From positions 124,001 through 188,000 of the forward strand of contig NZ_CP135015.1 of the NCBI RefSeq assembly GCF_039388045.1: a stretch of DNA of 64,000 bases, given 5' to 3'. A model generated the notes under the pieces. The model saw nothing but the letters and a program-made list of their open reading frames with translations. It did no database searches and was not told where the DNA came from. This document shows, piece by piece, positions 37,123 to 47,500 of this stretch (positions are counted from its first letter, which is position 1; each line of letters starts with the position of its first letter). The DNA is from Buchnera_K aphidicola_B. Its GTDB lineage: Bacteria > Pseudomonadota > Gammaproteobacteria > Enterobacterales > Enterobacteriaceae. Both the position numbers and the translations under genes were made by a program.

Positions 37123-38562
37123 ATGAAAAAATATAATTTATTTTTTTTGTTATTTTTTATTTTATTTTTTTTAAAAATTTTTTATATAAATAAAAATTTT
37201 TTATTTTTTTTAAATAAACAATTATTACAAAATAAAAATTTAAATTTTCATGAAATTCTTGAAAAAGTTTTACCATCTATGGTGAGTGTTATATGTGAAG
37301 AAAATGTTATTAACGATAGTATACTAAATTCAAAAATTAATTTTTTTTTTAAAAAAAAATATCCTTTTTGTAATAACTTTTCACCATATTTTTTTTCACA
37401 TATATGTAAAAAAACAAAAAATTTTACACATCATGTTAAAAAATATAAATTTTTTAGGAATACTTCCTTAGGTTCTGGTGTTATCGTTAACAGTCGTAAG
37501 GGATATATAATTACCAATAATCATGTAATAAAAAATGCAAATAAAATTTATGTAAAGTTGTACGATGGTCGAATATATACAGCAGATCTTATTATTAAAG
37601 ATGTAAATATTGATATAGCTATAATTAAAATAAATAACGTTCGTGATTTAATATCTATTAATATTGTAAATAAAAATAATACTCATGTTGGAGATAAAGT
37701 TATAGCTATTGGGAATTCTTATGGATTAGAAAATACTGTTACTTCTGGAATTATTTCTTCATTAAATCGCACTAAATTAGGTATTGAATATTTTGAAAAT
37801 TTTATACAAATAGATGCTGCAATTAATCAAGGAAATTCTGGTGGAGCTTTATTAAATATAAATGGAGAATTAATTGGAATTAATACAGCGGTTTTTTCCA
37901 ATAATGGTGGTAATGTAGGTATAGGTTTTTCTATTCCAATTGAAGTAGTAGATATTATGTTAAATAGAATTAGTAATTTACAGGTTTTTAATAATTATAT
38001 TTTTAATTTTTCTTCAGTAAATATTAATTATAATATATCTAAAATAAATAATATTTATTCTCAAAGAGGTTTATTAATAAATAATATATCTTTTTTTTCT
38101 GTTTTTTATTTTTCAGATATACAATTAGGAGATATGATTATTTCTGTAAATAATAATCGAGTAACAGATTTTTTATCTTTTCGTATGAATATAATGTTGC
38201 AAAATATTGATAAAATAGCGCATTTAAAAGTTATTAGAAGGAATATTGTATATAAAATTGATTTAGTTTTATATAAATTTTTATTAAAATTTAATAAGTA
38301 TTATAATATTGATATTATATTTAATAAGCGAAATATAATAGATTATATAAAAAATAATAAATTTTTTTTAAAAATAAATGATATTAAAAAAAATAGTTGG
38401 ATATATTATTGTAATTTTCGTGAATCAGATATTATTTTATCTGTGAATAATTATAATGTATTTTCTAAAAATTTAATTAAATATCTTATGTATAGTAATT
38501 TAGAATCTACTGTTTTTTATATTTATAAAAATAATAGTTTTGTTTTTTTTATAATTCATTAA
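37123..38562 (+). CDS. degP: DegP/HtrA-like periplasmic serine protease
   Basis: DegP-family proteases degrade and hold misfolded envelope proteins. Residues 1-35 form a hydrophobic signal peptide or anchor (MKKYNLFFLLFFILFFLK). The trypsin-like domain carries the triad: His in IITNNHVIKNA, Asp in VNIDIAIIKI, Ser in QGNSGGALLNI. Two PDZ-like domains follow (about 290-385 and 410-479); the second is short and diverged. 479 residues, close to E. coli DegP (474). It stands alone between divergent ilvI and convergent dapD. Confidence 0.9.
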   Translation: MKKYNLFFLLFFILFFLKIFYINKNFLFFLNKQLLQNKNLNFHEILEKVLPSMVSVICEENVINDSILNSKINFFFKKKYPFCNNFSPYFFSHICKKTKNFTHHVKKYKFFRNTSLGSGVIVNSRKGYIITNNHVIKNANKIYVKLYDGRIYTADLIIKDVNIDIAIIKINNVRDLISINIVNKNNTHVGDKVIAIGNSYGLENTVTSGIISSLNRTKLGIEYFENFIQIDAAINQGNSGGALLNINGELIGINTAVFSNNGGNVGIGFSIPIEVVDIMLNRISNLQVFNNYIFNFSSVNINYNISKINNIYSQRGLLINNISFFSVFYFSDIQLGDMIISVNNNRVTDFLSFRMNIMLQNIDKIAHLKVIRRNIVYKIDLVLYKFLLKFNKYYNIDIIFNKRNIIDYIKNNKFFLKINDIKKNSWIYYCNFRESDIILSVNNYNVFSKNLIKYLMYSNLESTVFYIYKNNSFVFFIIH

Positions 38563-38566
38563 TTCT

Positions 38567-38595
38567 AACGGTTCGAATTTTGAATACGAACCGTT
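38567..38595. terminator. Perfect 9-bp inverted repeat between convergent degP and dapD
   Basis: Arms AACGGTTCG (38567-38575) and CGAACCGTT (38587-38595) are exact reverse complements with an 11-base loop. The G+C content of the arms stands out strongly against the surroundings. It follows the degP stop by 4 bases and is followed by TTGTATTAT, so it is a likely terminator for degP and possibly dapD. Confidence 0.75.
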
Positions 38596-38614
38596 TTGTA
38601 TTATATTTAAATAT

Positions 38615-39442
38615 TTATGACTGTCTTAATAATTTATTTAATTCAGTTTTACTTAATGTTCTTGCATCTACTTTTTTAACTATTACAGCGCAATATAAGC
38701 TGTATTTTTTATCTTTAGATGGCAAGCTTCCAGAAACTACAACGGAATTTTTAGGAACCTTACCATAATATATTTTGTCTTTTTCTCTATCATATATTTT
38801 AGTACTTTGACCAATATATACCCCCATAGAAATTACAGAATTTTTTTCAATAATTACTCCTTCTACTATTTCTGAACGCGCTCCTATGAAGCAATTATCT
38901 TCAATAATAGTAGGATTATTTTGTATAGGTTCTAAAACTCCACCTATTCCAACTCCTCCAGATAAATGTACATTTTTTCCAATTTGTGCACATGAACCTA
39001 CTGTAGCCCAGGTATCTATCATTGTTCCTTCATCTATATATGCCCCAATATTTACATAAGATGGCATTAATATAACATTTTTATTAAGGAATGCACCATA
39101 ACGAACGTTAGCTGTAGGTGTAATTCGCACTTGATCATGTTCGAAGTTTTCTTTAGTATAATTTGTATATTTTAAAGGAATTTTATCGAAAAATTTTAAA
39201 TTTTTAACTTTTATTAGTTTATTTTTTTTAATTTGAAAATATAACATTATTGTTTTTTTGATCCATTCATTAGTTATCCATTTTTTATTTATTTTATTTG
39301 CTACGCGTATTTTTCCGGTATTTAAATTTTTTATTACTGTTTTTATATTTTCAATTAGTATATTATCTTGCATTATTTCGGAAATTTTTTTATTTTTGTC
39401 AAATGCTTTTTCTATATTTTTTTTAATATTATACATTGTCAT
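38615..39442 (-). CDS. dapD: Tetrahydrodipicolinate N-succinyltransferase
   Basis: DapD succinylates tetrahydrodipicolinate in the succinylase route to diaminopimelate and lysine. The left-handed beta-helix hexapeptide repeats run from about residue 105 to 230 (for example GVGIGGVLEP, CFIGARSEIVEGVIIEKNSV). 275 residues (E. coli 274). With cell-wall genes gone nearby, its product most likely feeds lysine supply to the host. A weak AGGAT precedes ATG. map lies 45 bases upstream on the same strand. Confidence 0.95.
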   Translation of the reverse strand: MTMYNIKKNIEKAFDKNKKISEIMQDNILIENIKTVIKNLNTGKIRVANKINKKWITNEWIKKTIMLYFQIKKNKLIKVKNLKFFDKIPLKYTNYTKENFEHDQVRITPTANVRYGAFLNKNVILMPSYVNIGAYIDEGTMIDTWATVGSCAQIGKNVHLSGGVGIGGVLEPIQNNPTIIEDNCFIGARSEIVEGVIIEKNSVISMGVYIGQSTKIYDREKDKIYYGKVPKNSVVVSGSLPSKDKKYSLYCAVIVKKVDARTLSKTELNKLLRQS

Positions 39443-39487
39443 TATCCTAATTTTTTTTTAATAAAATATATTAAGTTTTTAATGTTT

Positions 39488-40288
39488 TTAAGTTTTTTCT
39501 TTAATTATATTGTTTAGTTTTTTTGGTATTTTTTCTGTTGATTGGTGTGTTAATATTTCACAACCATATTTTGTAACTAATATAGTATGTTCATATTGTG
39601 CTGATGGTTTTTTATCTATTGTTTTAACCGTCCAGTTATCTGACATAATTTGTACTTTATCACTACCTAAATTAATCATTGGTTCAACAGTAAATATCAT
39701 ACCTTTTTTTAATATAATTTGGTTGTCTTGTTTGCAATAATAATGTAATATTTGCGGTTTTTCGTGGAATTTTTTACCAATTCCATGCCCGCAATAATTT
39801 TTTACTATTGAAAAACTTGTTTTTCTAATATTTTTTTGTATTGCATAACCTATTTTGTTTATTAAAATTCCTGGTTTAATTACTTTTAATGCACAGTATA
39901 GACTTTTTTGCGCTTCTTGACATAGTATGTTATTTTCTTTTGAAATATATCCAACATAAAACATTTTAGATGCATCTGCATGATATCCATCTTTAATTAT
40001 TGTAACATCTATGTTTAATATATCTCCATTTTTTAGAATTTCAGTTTTATTTGGTATACCATGACATACAACATCATTGACAGAAATACAAACAGATTTT
40101 GGAAAACCTTTATATCCTAAACATGCTGGGACTGATTTTTCCTGTATTATAAGTTCATGACAAATTTTATTTAATTTATTTGTACTTATTCCAGGTTTAA
40201 TATATTTTTTAATATTTTCTAATATTTTTGCTACAATAATCCCGGATTTTCGTATTTTTGTGATTTCTGCTTTTTTTTTTATATACAT
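39488..40288 (-). CDS. map: Methionine aminopeptidase
   Basis: Map removes the initiator methionine from nascent proteins. Metal ligands of the pita-bread fold are visible: DILNIDVTIIKDGYHADASKMF (two Asp), YCGHGIGKKFHEKPQ (His), IFTVEPM (Glu) and SAQYEHTILVT (Glu). 266 residues (E. coli 264). It is divergent from rpsB across 171 bases, the same map/rpsB arrangement as in E. coli. RBS AAGG lies about 11 bases before ATG. Confidence 0.95.
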   Translation of the reverse strand: MYIKKKAEITKIRKSGIIVAKILENIKKYIKPGISTNKLNKICHELIIQEKSVPACLGYKGFPKSVCISVNDVVCHGIPNKTEILKNGDILNIDVTIIKDGYHADASKMFYVGYISKENNILCQEAQKSLYCALKVIKPGILINKIGYAIQKNIRKTSFSIVKNYCGHGIGKKFHEKPQILHYYCKQDNQIILKKGMIFTVEPMINLGSDKVQIMSDNWTVKTIDKKPSAQYEHTILVTKYGCEILTHQSTEKIPKKLNNIIKEKT

Positions 40289-40459
40289 TGTAAATTTTAA
40301 ACCTTCAAATCAGATTAATATTTTATTTTATTGAAAACTTACAGTAATATACAATATTTATTGTATTTATTTTAAATATTTTTTATAAATTATATTAATT
40401 AGTATCTTTATGATATAAAATATAAATTTTAATATAAAAAATTTATTAAAGGAGATTGT

Positions 40460-41179
40460 ATGTCTATTGTTTCTATGAAAGATATGTTAAAAGCCGGTGT
40501 TCATTTTGGGCATCAAACACGTTATTGGAATCCAAAAATGAAACCTTTTATTTTTGGCGCAAGAAATAAAATACATATTATAAATTTAGAAAAAACATTA
40601 CCGATGTTTATTATGGCTATTTCAGAATTAAAAAAAATAGCTTTACATAAAGGTAAAATTTTATTTGTTGGAACTAAAAAAGTTGCTAGTACAATAATTA
40701 AAGAAACTGCTATTATTTGTAAACAGTTTTATGTTAATCATCGTTGGTTAGGAGGAATGTTAACAAATTGGAAAACAGTTCGTCAATCAATTAACAAATT
40801 AAAAGAATTAGATATGCAATCTAAAGATGGTACATTTGAGAAATTAACTAAAAAAGAAGGTTTAATAAGGTTAAAGAATTTATTAAAATTAGAAAATAGT
40901 TTAGGTGGAATTAAAAATATGGGTGGTTTACCTGATGCTATATTTGTAATTGACGCAGAACATGAAAAAATTGCTATTAGAGAAGCTAATAATTTAGGCA
41001 TCTCTGTATTTTCTGTAGTGGATACTAATTCTAATCCAGATAAAATTGATTATATTATACCAGGTAATGATGATGCTTTAAGAGCAATTAAATTATATCT
41101 TGGTGTAGTGCAAAAAGTTATTATAAATTGTAATAAAAATGATTTAGATAATATAATGGATAAAATAGATTTAGTTTAA
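40460..41179 (+). CDS. rpsB: 30S ribosomal protein S2
   Basis: S2 binds the head-body junction of the small subunit late in assembly. The N-terminus MSIVSMKDMLKAGVHFGHQTRYWNPKM and the HRWLGGMLTNWKTVRQSI and GIPVVDTN-like (GISVFSVVDTNSNP) motifs are typical. 239 residues (E. coli 241). A strong AAAGGAG precedes ATG. First gene of rpsB-tsf-pyrH-frr, the standard bacterial order. Confidence 0.97.
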   Translation: MSIVSMKDMLKAGVHFGHQTRYWNPKMKPFIFGARNKIHIINLEKTLPMFIMAISELKKIALHKGKILFVGTKKVASTIIKETAIICKQFYVNHRWLGGMLTNWKTVRQSINKLKELDMQSKDGTFEKLTKKEGLIRLKNLLKLENSLGGIKNMGGLPDAIFVIDAEHEKIAIREANNLGISVFSVVDTNSNPDKIDYIIPGNDDALRAIKLYLGVVQKVIINCNKNDLDNIMDKIDLV

Positions 41180-41240
41180 TATTTTTTATTTTTATAATAG
41201 TATTTATGAAATTTAAAATTATAATTGTAAGGATGAATAT

Positions 41241-42026
41241 ATGCATTTAGATGTAAATCTTATTAAAAAATTAAGAGATATAACTGGTTTGGGAGTTATT
41301 GAATGTAAAAATGCTTTAATTACAAATAATAATGATATTGAATTATCTGTAGATTATTTAAGAAAATCTGGTAATTTAAAAATTGAACAAAAATCTTCTA
41401 AAAGTATAAATCAAGGATCGGTATTTGCATCTGTTAAAAATAAAATGGGAGGTATTTTAGAATTAAATTGTGAAACTGATTTTGTTGCTAGAAATGAGAT
41501 TTTTAAGAAATTTGGTGAAAAAATTATTAATTTTATTTTATTAGAAGAAAATGGTAATATAGAATTTATTAATAAAATTTTTGATCAAGAAAGAAAAAAT
41601 CTAGTTTTAAGATTTGGTGAAAATATAATTATAAAGAAAACTTTTTTTTTAAAGAGTGAGAATTTAATTTCTTTTTATTTACATGGTTTTAAAATTGCAG
41701 TTTTAGTTGATGGTATAGCAAATTCATCATGTTTAATAAAAAAGATAGCTATGCATATTGCTGCATGTTCACCGAAATATTTAAATGAAAAAGATATACC
41801 GGAATATATTTTAAAACGGGAATATAATGTACAAATGGAAATTGCATTAAATACAAAAAAATCGTTAGAAATTTCTAAAAAGATAGTTCAAGGTAGAATG
41901 CAGAAGTTTATTAATGATAATACTTTACTTGGTCAAGAATTTATTTTTGAAAAGAATGTTAATGTTGGTGATTTTCTTAAAAAAAATAATATTTCTATTT
42001 TGTCTTTTGTCAGATTTTCTATTTAG
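41241..42026 (+). CDS. tsf: Elongation factor Ts
   Basis: EF-Ts reloads EF-Tu with GTP. The N-terminal UBA-like domain contains LRDITGLGVIECKNAL; the core has the diagnostic CETDFVARN near residue 80, which inserts into EF-Tu. The C-terminal portion is diverged and shorter, giving 261 residues against 283 in E. coli. RBS AAGGAT before ATG. 61 bases after rpsB. Confidence 0.95.
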   Translation: MHLDVNLIKKLRDITGLGVIECKNALITNNNDIELSVDYLRKSGNLKIEQKSSKSINQGSVFASVKNKMGGILELNCETDFVARNEIFKKFGEKIINFILLEENGNIEFINKIFDQERKNLVLRFGENIIIKKTFFLKSENLISFYLHGFKIAVLVDGIANSSCLIKKIAMHIAACSPKYLNEKDIPEYILKREYNVQMEIALNTKKSLEISKKIVQGRMQKFINDNTLLGQEFIFEKNVNVGDFLKKNNISILSFVRFSI

Positions 42027-42126
42027 ATATTCAATTTAATATTAATAGATTTAAAAATATATTTTATTTTATATAAATAAATTTTATTAATATTATATAT
42101 TAAATTTTATAATTTCAGGGTTTTTT

Positions 42127-42849
42127 ATGTATAAAAATACAGAAATTTTATATAAAAGAATTTTATTAAAATTAAGTGGTGAGTTTTTACAAGGCGCGAA
42201 TAAATTTGGAATAGACGCAAAAAAAATATTAAGTATAGTAAATGAAATAAAATTTTTAGTAAATTGTGGAATTGAAATTGGTATAGTAGTTGGTGGGGGT
42301 AATCTTTTTAGAGGATCAGAATTAAAAAAAATAGGTATTAGTTCAGTTATATCAGATAATATTGGAATGTTATCTACTATAATGAATGGTTTAGCAATTA
42401 GAGATATTATGAATAAAAATAATATCAATGCTTGTTTAATGTCTGCTGTTCCTATAAATGGTATTTGCATGCATTATGATTGGAAAAAAGCAATGGATTA
42501 TTTATCAAAAAAAAAAGTAGTTATTTTTGTAGCAGGGATTGGAAATACTAATTTTACTACAGATACAGCCGCATGTTTGCGAGGCATTGAGATGCATGTT
42601 GATATTGTTTTAAAAGGAACTAAAGTTAATGGTGTATATTCTTGTGATCCAGAAATTAATCTAGATGCTAAGATGTATAAAAAATTAACATATCAAGAAG
42701 TTTTAGATCGTAAATTGCAAGTTATGGATTTAGTGTCTATAATTTTAGCAAAAGATAATAATTTACCAATTCGCGTGTTTAATATAAATAAACCAGGTAT
42801 ATTATATCGCATTATTACAGGTGAAAAAGAAGGAACTTTAATAATTTAG
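42127..42849 (+). CDS. pyrH: Uridylate kinase (UMP kinase)
   Basis: PyrH phosphorylates UMP to UDP. Amino-acid-kinase fold motifs: ILLKLSGEFLQG near the N-terminus, GIVVGGGNLFRG, and FTTDTAACLRGIEMHVDIVLKGTKV around residues 138-160. 240 residues (E. coli 241). It lies between tsf and frr, as expected; the spacing before frr is 45 bases with GAGG at the frr start. Confidence 0.96.
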   Translation: MYKNTEILYKRILLKLSGEFLQGANKFGIDAKKILSIVNEIKFLVNCGIEIGIVVGGGNLFRGSELKKIGISSVISDNIGMLSTIMNGLAIRDIMNKNNINACLMSAVPINGICMHYDWKKAMDYLSKKKVVIFVAGIGNTNFTTDTAACLRGIEMHVDIVLKGTKVNGVYSCDPEINLDAKMYKKLTYQEVLDRKLQVMDLVSIILAKDNNLPIRVFNINKPGILYRIITGEKEGTLII

Positions 42850-42894
42850 CTATATTTTATATCTTTCATTATAATTATTATTTGAGGTGTAAAT

Positions 42895-43464
42895 ATGTTT
42901 TCTAATGTTTCAAGTGATATTTTAAATAATATTTTTTTATTAATGAAAAAAAAAATAAAAAATTTTAATATTAAAATTGATAAGTTTAATATCGGAAAAC
43001 CTTCAGTAGATATATTTAATAATATTATTATTGATTATTATAACGTTCCCACACCTTTGAAAAATATTTCTAATATTATTGTGAAAAATTCCACAACAGT
43101 GCAAATTACTGTTTTTGACAAGTCTATGGTAAATATTATTAAAAACTCTATTATTCTGAAAAATTTAGATTTATATCCATATACGGCAGATAATCATATT
43201 TTTATTCCTTTTCCAGTTTTAACTACTGAAAAAAAAAATAAAATAGTTAAAATATTTGAATTAGAATCAGAAAATGCAAAAATTAATATTCGTAATATTC
43301 GAAGAGAAGGTAATGAAAAAATAAAATTATTGTCTAAAAATAAACAAATTAGTCTTGATGAAGAACATTTGTATTTAAATAAAATACAATTATTAACGGA
43401 TGAGAATATTTTAAAAATTGATAAAATTATTTTAAAAAAAATAAATTCTATAAAAAAAATTTAA
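42895..43464 (+). CDS. frr: Ribosome recycling factor
   Basis: RRF splits post-termination ribosomes with EF-G. Its three-helix bundle residues are present in diverged form: KFNIGKPSVDIFNNIIIDYYNVPTPL near the N-terminus and IRNIRREGNEKIKLL in helix 3. 189 residues (E. coli 185). It is the last gene of the rpsB operon; a 579-base non-coding stretch follows. Confidence 0.94.
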   Translation: MFSNVSSDILNNIFLLMKKKIKNFNIKIDKFNIGKPSVDIFNNIIIDYYNVPTPLKNISNIIVKNSTTVQITVFDKSMVNIIKNSIILKNLDLYPYTADNHIFIPFPVLTTEKKNKIVKIFELESENAKINIRNIRREGNEKIKLLSKNKQISLDEEHLYLNKIQLLTDENILKIDKIILKKINSIKKI

Positions 43465-44043
43465 AATTGCGTATAAATATATATTATATCTTAAAGAGTT
43501 ATTTTTTAATACATATATAATTTTTTTATTATATAATTTAGATAAATAATAAAAAATTTGTAAATATAAAGTTGTAATAAATACATTTAATAGTTTTATA
43601 TTATAAATTTAAAATACTTTATATATATAATATATTATTTTTAATATTTAAAATATTGTTTTTTTTAGTAAATTTTTTTAGTAAATATTTTTTAATATTT
43701 ATTATAATATAGTTCTTTTAATTTTTTTTTAAAAAAATAAAATTTAAATTTAAAATTTTTTAACGGATTTTGCTTTAAATTGTTAGTTAAAATATTAAAT
43801 ATTTTATTAAATTTTTAATTATAATTAGAATGATAAGTTTTTTTAAAAAAAATCTAATAATAAAAATTTTATTATAATGATTGAATTTTTTATTTATGTT
43901 GTTAAAATTTTTTATTATTATTTTAATATTTTAAATTAAATTCTAGATATTAAAATATTTTTTATAATATTTTAAGTTACTATCATAATTAAGATTTTTA
44001 AAAGTAATATTTAACATTTTTATTATTTTTATTAAGGATAATT
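43465..44043. other. Long non-coding A+T-rich stretch between frr and fabZ
   Basis: No ORF, RNA gene or strong hairpin is visible in 579 bases. A perfect 13-bp tandem duplication (TTTTTTAGTAAAT) lies at 43661-43686. In E. coli and larger Buchnera, as I recall, dxr, uppS and bamA lie between frr and fabZ, so this looks like a deletion scar. The last 10 or so bases hold the fabZ ribosome binding site (AAGGA). Confidence 0.55.
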
Positions 44044-44490
44044 GTGAATAATATAAGATGTAATTTATTGATAAATGAAATTTTTGGTTTTTTGCCACAT
44101 AGATATCCGTTATTGTTAATTGATAGAATTATAATATTAAAAAAATTTATAAATATTTGTGTTTTAAAAAATGCAACAGTAAATGAATCTTTTTTTTTAG
44201 GTCATTTTAAAAATAATCCTATTTTTCCTGGTGTTTTAATTATTGAAATTATTGCTCAAGCTGCTTTGATGTTATTATTTTATAGTTTTAAATGTCACTT
44301 TTATAAAGAAAGAAATTTTTTTTTGGCTGGAATTAAAAAAACTTTTTTTAAAAAATCTGTTATACCAGGCGACCAAATGATTATTAATGTTTCTTTAATT
44401 AAAATAGTTTTTAAAAATTTCTTTTTTAATGGTTCTGTAATTGTTAAAAATAATATTGTGTGCAAATCTGAAATAATTTGTTCTTTTTAA
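44044..44490 (+). CDS. fabZ: 3-hydroxyacyl-ACP dehydratase FabZ
   Basis: FabZ dehydrates 3-hydroxyacyl-ACP in fatty acid elongation. The hot-dog fold signature is clear: LPHRYPLLLIDR near residue 18, then GHFKNNPIFPGVLIIEIIAQAAL with the catalytic His and Glu. 148 residues (E. coli 151). Start is GTG 44044 with AAGGATAA before it. It lies 99 bases upstream of dnaE. acpS at 59.2 kb indicates that an acyl carrier protein is still activated in this cell. Confidence 0.93.
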   Translation: MNNIRCNLLINEIFGFLPHRYPLLLIDRIIILKKFINICVLKNATVNESFFLGHFKNNPIFPGVLIIEIIAQAALMLLFYSFKCHFYKERNFFLAGIKKTFFKKSVIPGDQMIINVSLIKIVFKNFFFNGSVIVKNNIVCKSEIICSF

Positions 44491-44589
44491 AATTATTTTT
44501 TAATAGTTTATTTTATAAAATATTATTATTTTTAAAATAATGTTTCAATATTATATGTTTTAATTTTTTATGTTTATAGGAATAAAATC

Positions 44590-47500
44590 TTGCAACCAAA
44601 ATTTATACATTTGCGTGTACATAGTGATTATTCATTAGTTGAAGGGTTAGCGAAACCATGTGAATTATTGCATCATGCTAATACTTTAAATATGCCTGCT
44701 ATTGCTATAACAGATTATAATAATTTTTATGGAGTTATAAAATTTTATCAGGCAGCTTATAAATATGGAATTAAACCTATTATTGGAATAGATGTACTTT
44801 GTAGTTCGAAAATTATGAAAAATGAGAATTACAAAATAACTTTATTAGCTAAAAATAATACAGGGTATAAAAATTTAATTGCTTTGATTTCAAAATCTTA
44901 TATAGAAAAAATTAATAATTCACAAGCTATTATTAAACAGAATTGGTTAAAAAAATATCATAAAGGTATAATAATATTATCAGGAGGTATTTTTGGAGAT
45001 ATTGGTAAGAGCATAATATTTAATAACGATAAAAATATTATTTTATGTTTAGAATTTTATAAAAAGTATTTTGCAAATAATTTTTATATTGAAATTACTA
45101 AAACTGGACGTATAAACGAGTTGTTATATTTAAATAAGGTAATAAAATTATCTGTTTTATATAACATACCAGTTGTTGCTACTAATGATGTATGTTTTAT
45201 AAGAAAAAATGATTTTTACGCACATAAAATTAGAGTTGCAATTAATCAAAGTTGCACTTTAAATAGTTTGCATTTTGTACATAATTATAGTGATCAACAA
45301 TACATGCGTAGTGAATTAGAAATGTGTGCTATTTTTTCAGATCTTCCTAATAGTTTACAAAATAGTGTAGAAATAGCTAAGCGGTGTAATGTAAATATTT
45401 GTTTAGATCAGTATTTTTTACCAAATTTTCCTACTGGTATTAAAAATTCTTATGATTTTTTAAAAAATAAAAGTAAATGTGGTTTAAAAATAAGACTTAA
45501 AAGTTTATATCCTAAAAAAAAAAAACGAATCAGTAAAAGTGTGAAATATTTTAAACGATTATATCATGAATTAAATGTGATTAAAAAAATGGGTTTTTTA
45601 GATTATTTTCTTATTGTTATGGAATTTATTCAATGGGCTAAGAATAAAAATATACCTGTTGGTCCTGGAAGAGGTTCTGGAGCTGGTTCGTTAGTAGCTT
45701 ATGCATTGAATATTACTGAATTAGATCCAATTACATTTAAATTATTATTTGAACGTTTTTTAAATCCTGAAAGAGTTTCTATGCCTGATTTTGATATTGA
45801 TTTTTGTATGGAGAAAAGAGATAAAGTTATTGAACATGTAGTGAAACGTTATGGTAAAAAATCTGTTGCTCAAATTATTACTTTTGGTACAATGACTGCA
45901 AAAGCTGTAATACGTGATGTAGGTAGGGTTTTAGGTTACCCTTATGGTTTTATTAATCATATATCAAAATTAATTCCTTTAGATGTAGGTATTACTTTAG
46001 AAAAAGTTCTATCCTTAGAGTGCGCTTTTACAGATTTATATTATAATGATGATGAAGTTAAAATTATTGTAAATTTAGCAAAGCAATTGGAAGGTGTAAC
46101 ACGTAATGTAGGTAAACATGCGGGTGGTTTAGTTATTGCTCCAACGAAAATAATTGATTTTGTACCTGTATATTGTGATGATTCAGGAAACAATCCAGTG
46201 ACTCAGTTTGATAAAAGCGATATAGAGAAAATTGGTCTTGTAAAATTTGATTTTTTAGGTTTACGTACTTTAACTATAATGCATCGAACTATTAAAATGA
46301 TTAATAAAAAATTTAAATTAAGTAAAAAAAAAAAAATAAATATTAATTCAATTAATTTATATGATAAAAATAGTTTTGATTTATTGCGTACTGGTAATAC
46401 TAGAGGTGTTTTTCAATTAGAATCTCTTGGAATACAAGATTTAATAAAACGTTTACAACCAGATTGTTTTGAAGATATTGTGTCTTTAGTGGCTTTGTTT
46501 CGTCCTGGGCCATTACAATCTGGTATGGTAGATAATTTTATTAATAGAAAAAATGGAAGAGAAGTTATTTTTTATCCTGATAAAAAATGGCAACATCGAT
46601 TATTAAAACCCATTTTACAATCAACATATGGAATTATATTATATCAAGAACAAGTTATGAAAATTGCGCAAGTTTTGGCTGGTTTTACTTTAGGTAGTGC
46701 TGATATATTACGTAGAGCAATGAGTAAAAAAGATATTAAAGATATGAATAAACAACGCCTTGCTTTTAAAACAGGCGCTATAAGAAATGGTATTAGTTCA
46801 ACTTTTGCATTAAAAATTTTTAATTTATTAAATAAATTTTCTGGATATGGTTTTAATAAATCACATTCTGTTGCGTATGCTTTAATTTCTTATCAAACTT
46901 TATGGTTAAAAACACATTACCCTTCTCAATTCCTTGCTTCAGTTATGACGGCAGAAATGGATAATAAAGAAAAGTTAATTGCTTTAGTAGAAGAAGCACA
47001 TTTATTTAATATAAAAATTATAAGCCCGAATATTAATAAAAGTAAATATTATTTTCATGTTCATGATTCTGGAAATATTGTATATGGTTTAGGAGCAATT
47101 AATGGTATAGGTAAAAATGCTATATTTTATTTAATTAAAGAAAGAAACATTAATGGCAAGTATATTAATTTTTATGATATTCTTAAAAGAACTGATAGAG
47201 CAATTATTACGAAAAATATATTTAAAAAATTGATTTTTTCTGGAGCTTTTGATTGTTTAAAATTAGATCGTTTTTTTTTAAAAAATAATTTAGAATATTT
47301 TTTAAATTGGTCTAAACAATATTGGAAAAACAAACTTAATAAGCAAGTCAGATTATTTATAGATGAAAATTACGAATTGATAGAATTACAATATAAATTT
47401 TTAAATCATAAAATTTCATGGTCAAATTTAGAGAAATTATATTTTGAAAGGGAAGCTTTAGGTTTTTATTTGACTGGTAATCCAATTAACGAATATTTTA

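Noticed and set aside
43661..43686. 13-bp tandem repeat as part of a repeat array or origin
   Set aside because: Only two copies, in low-complexity A+T-rich DNA; replication slippage is sufficient.
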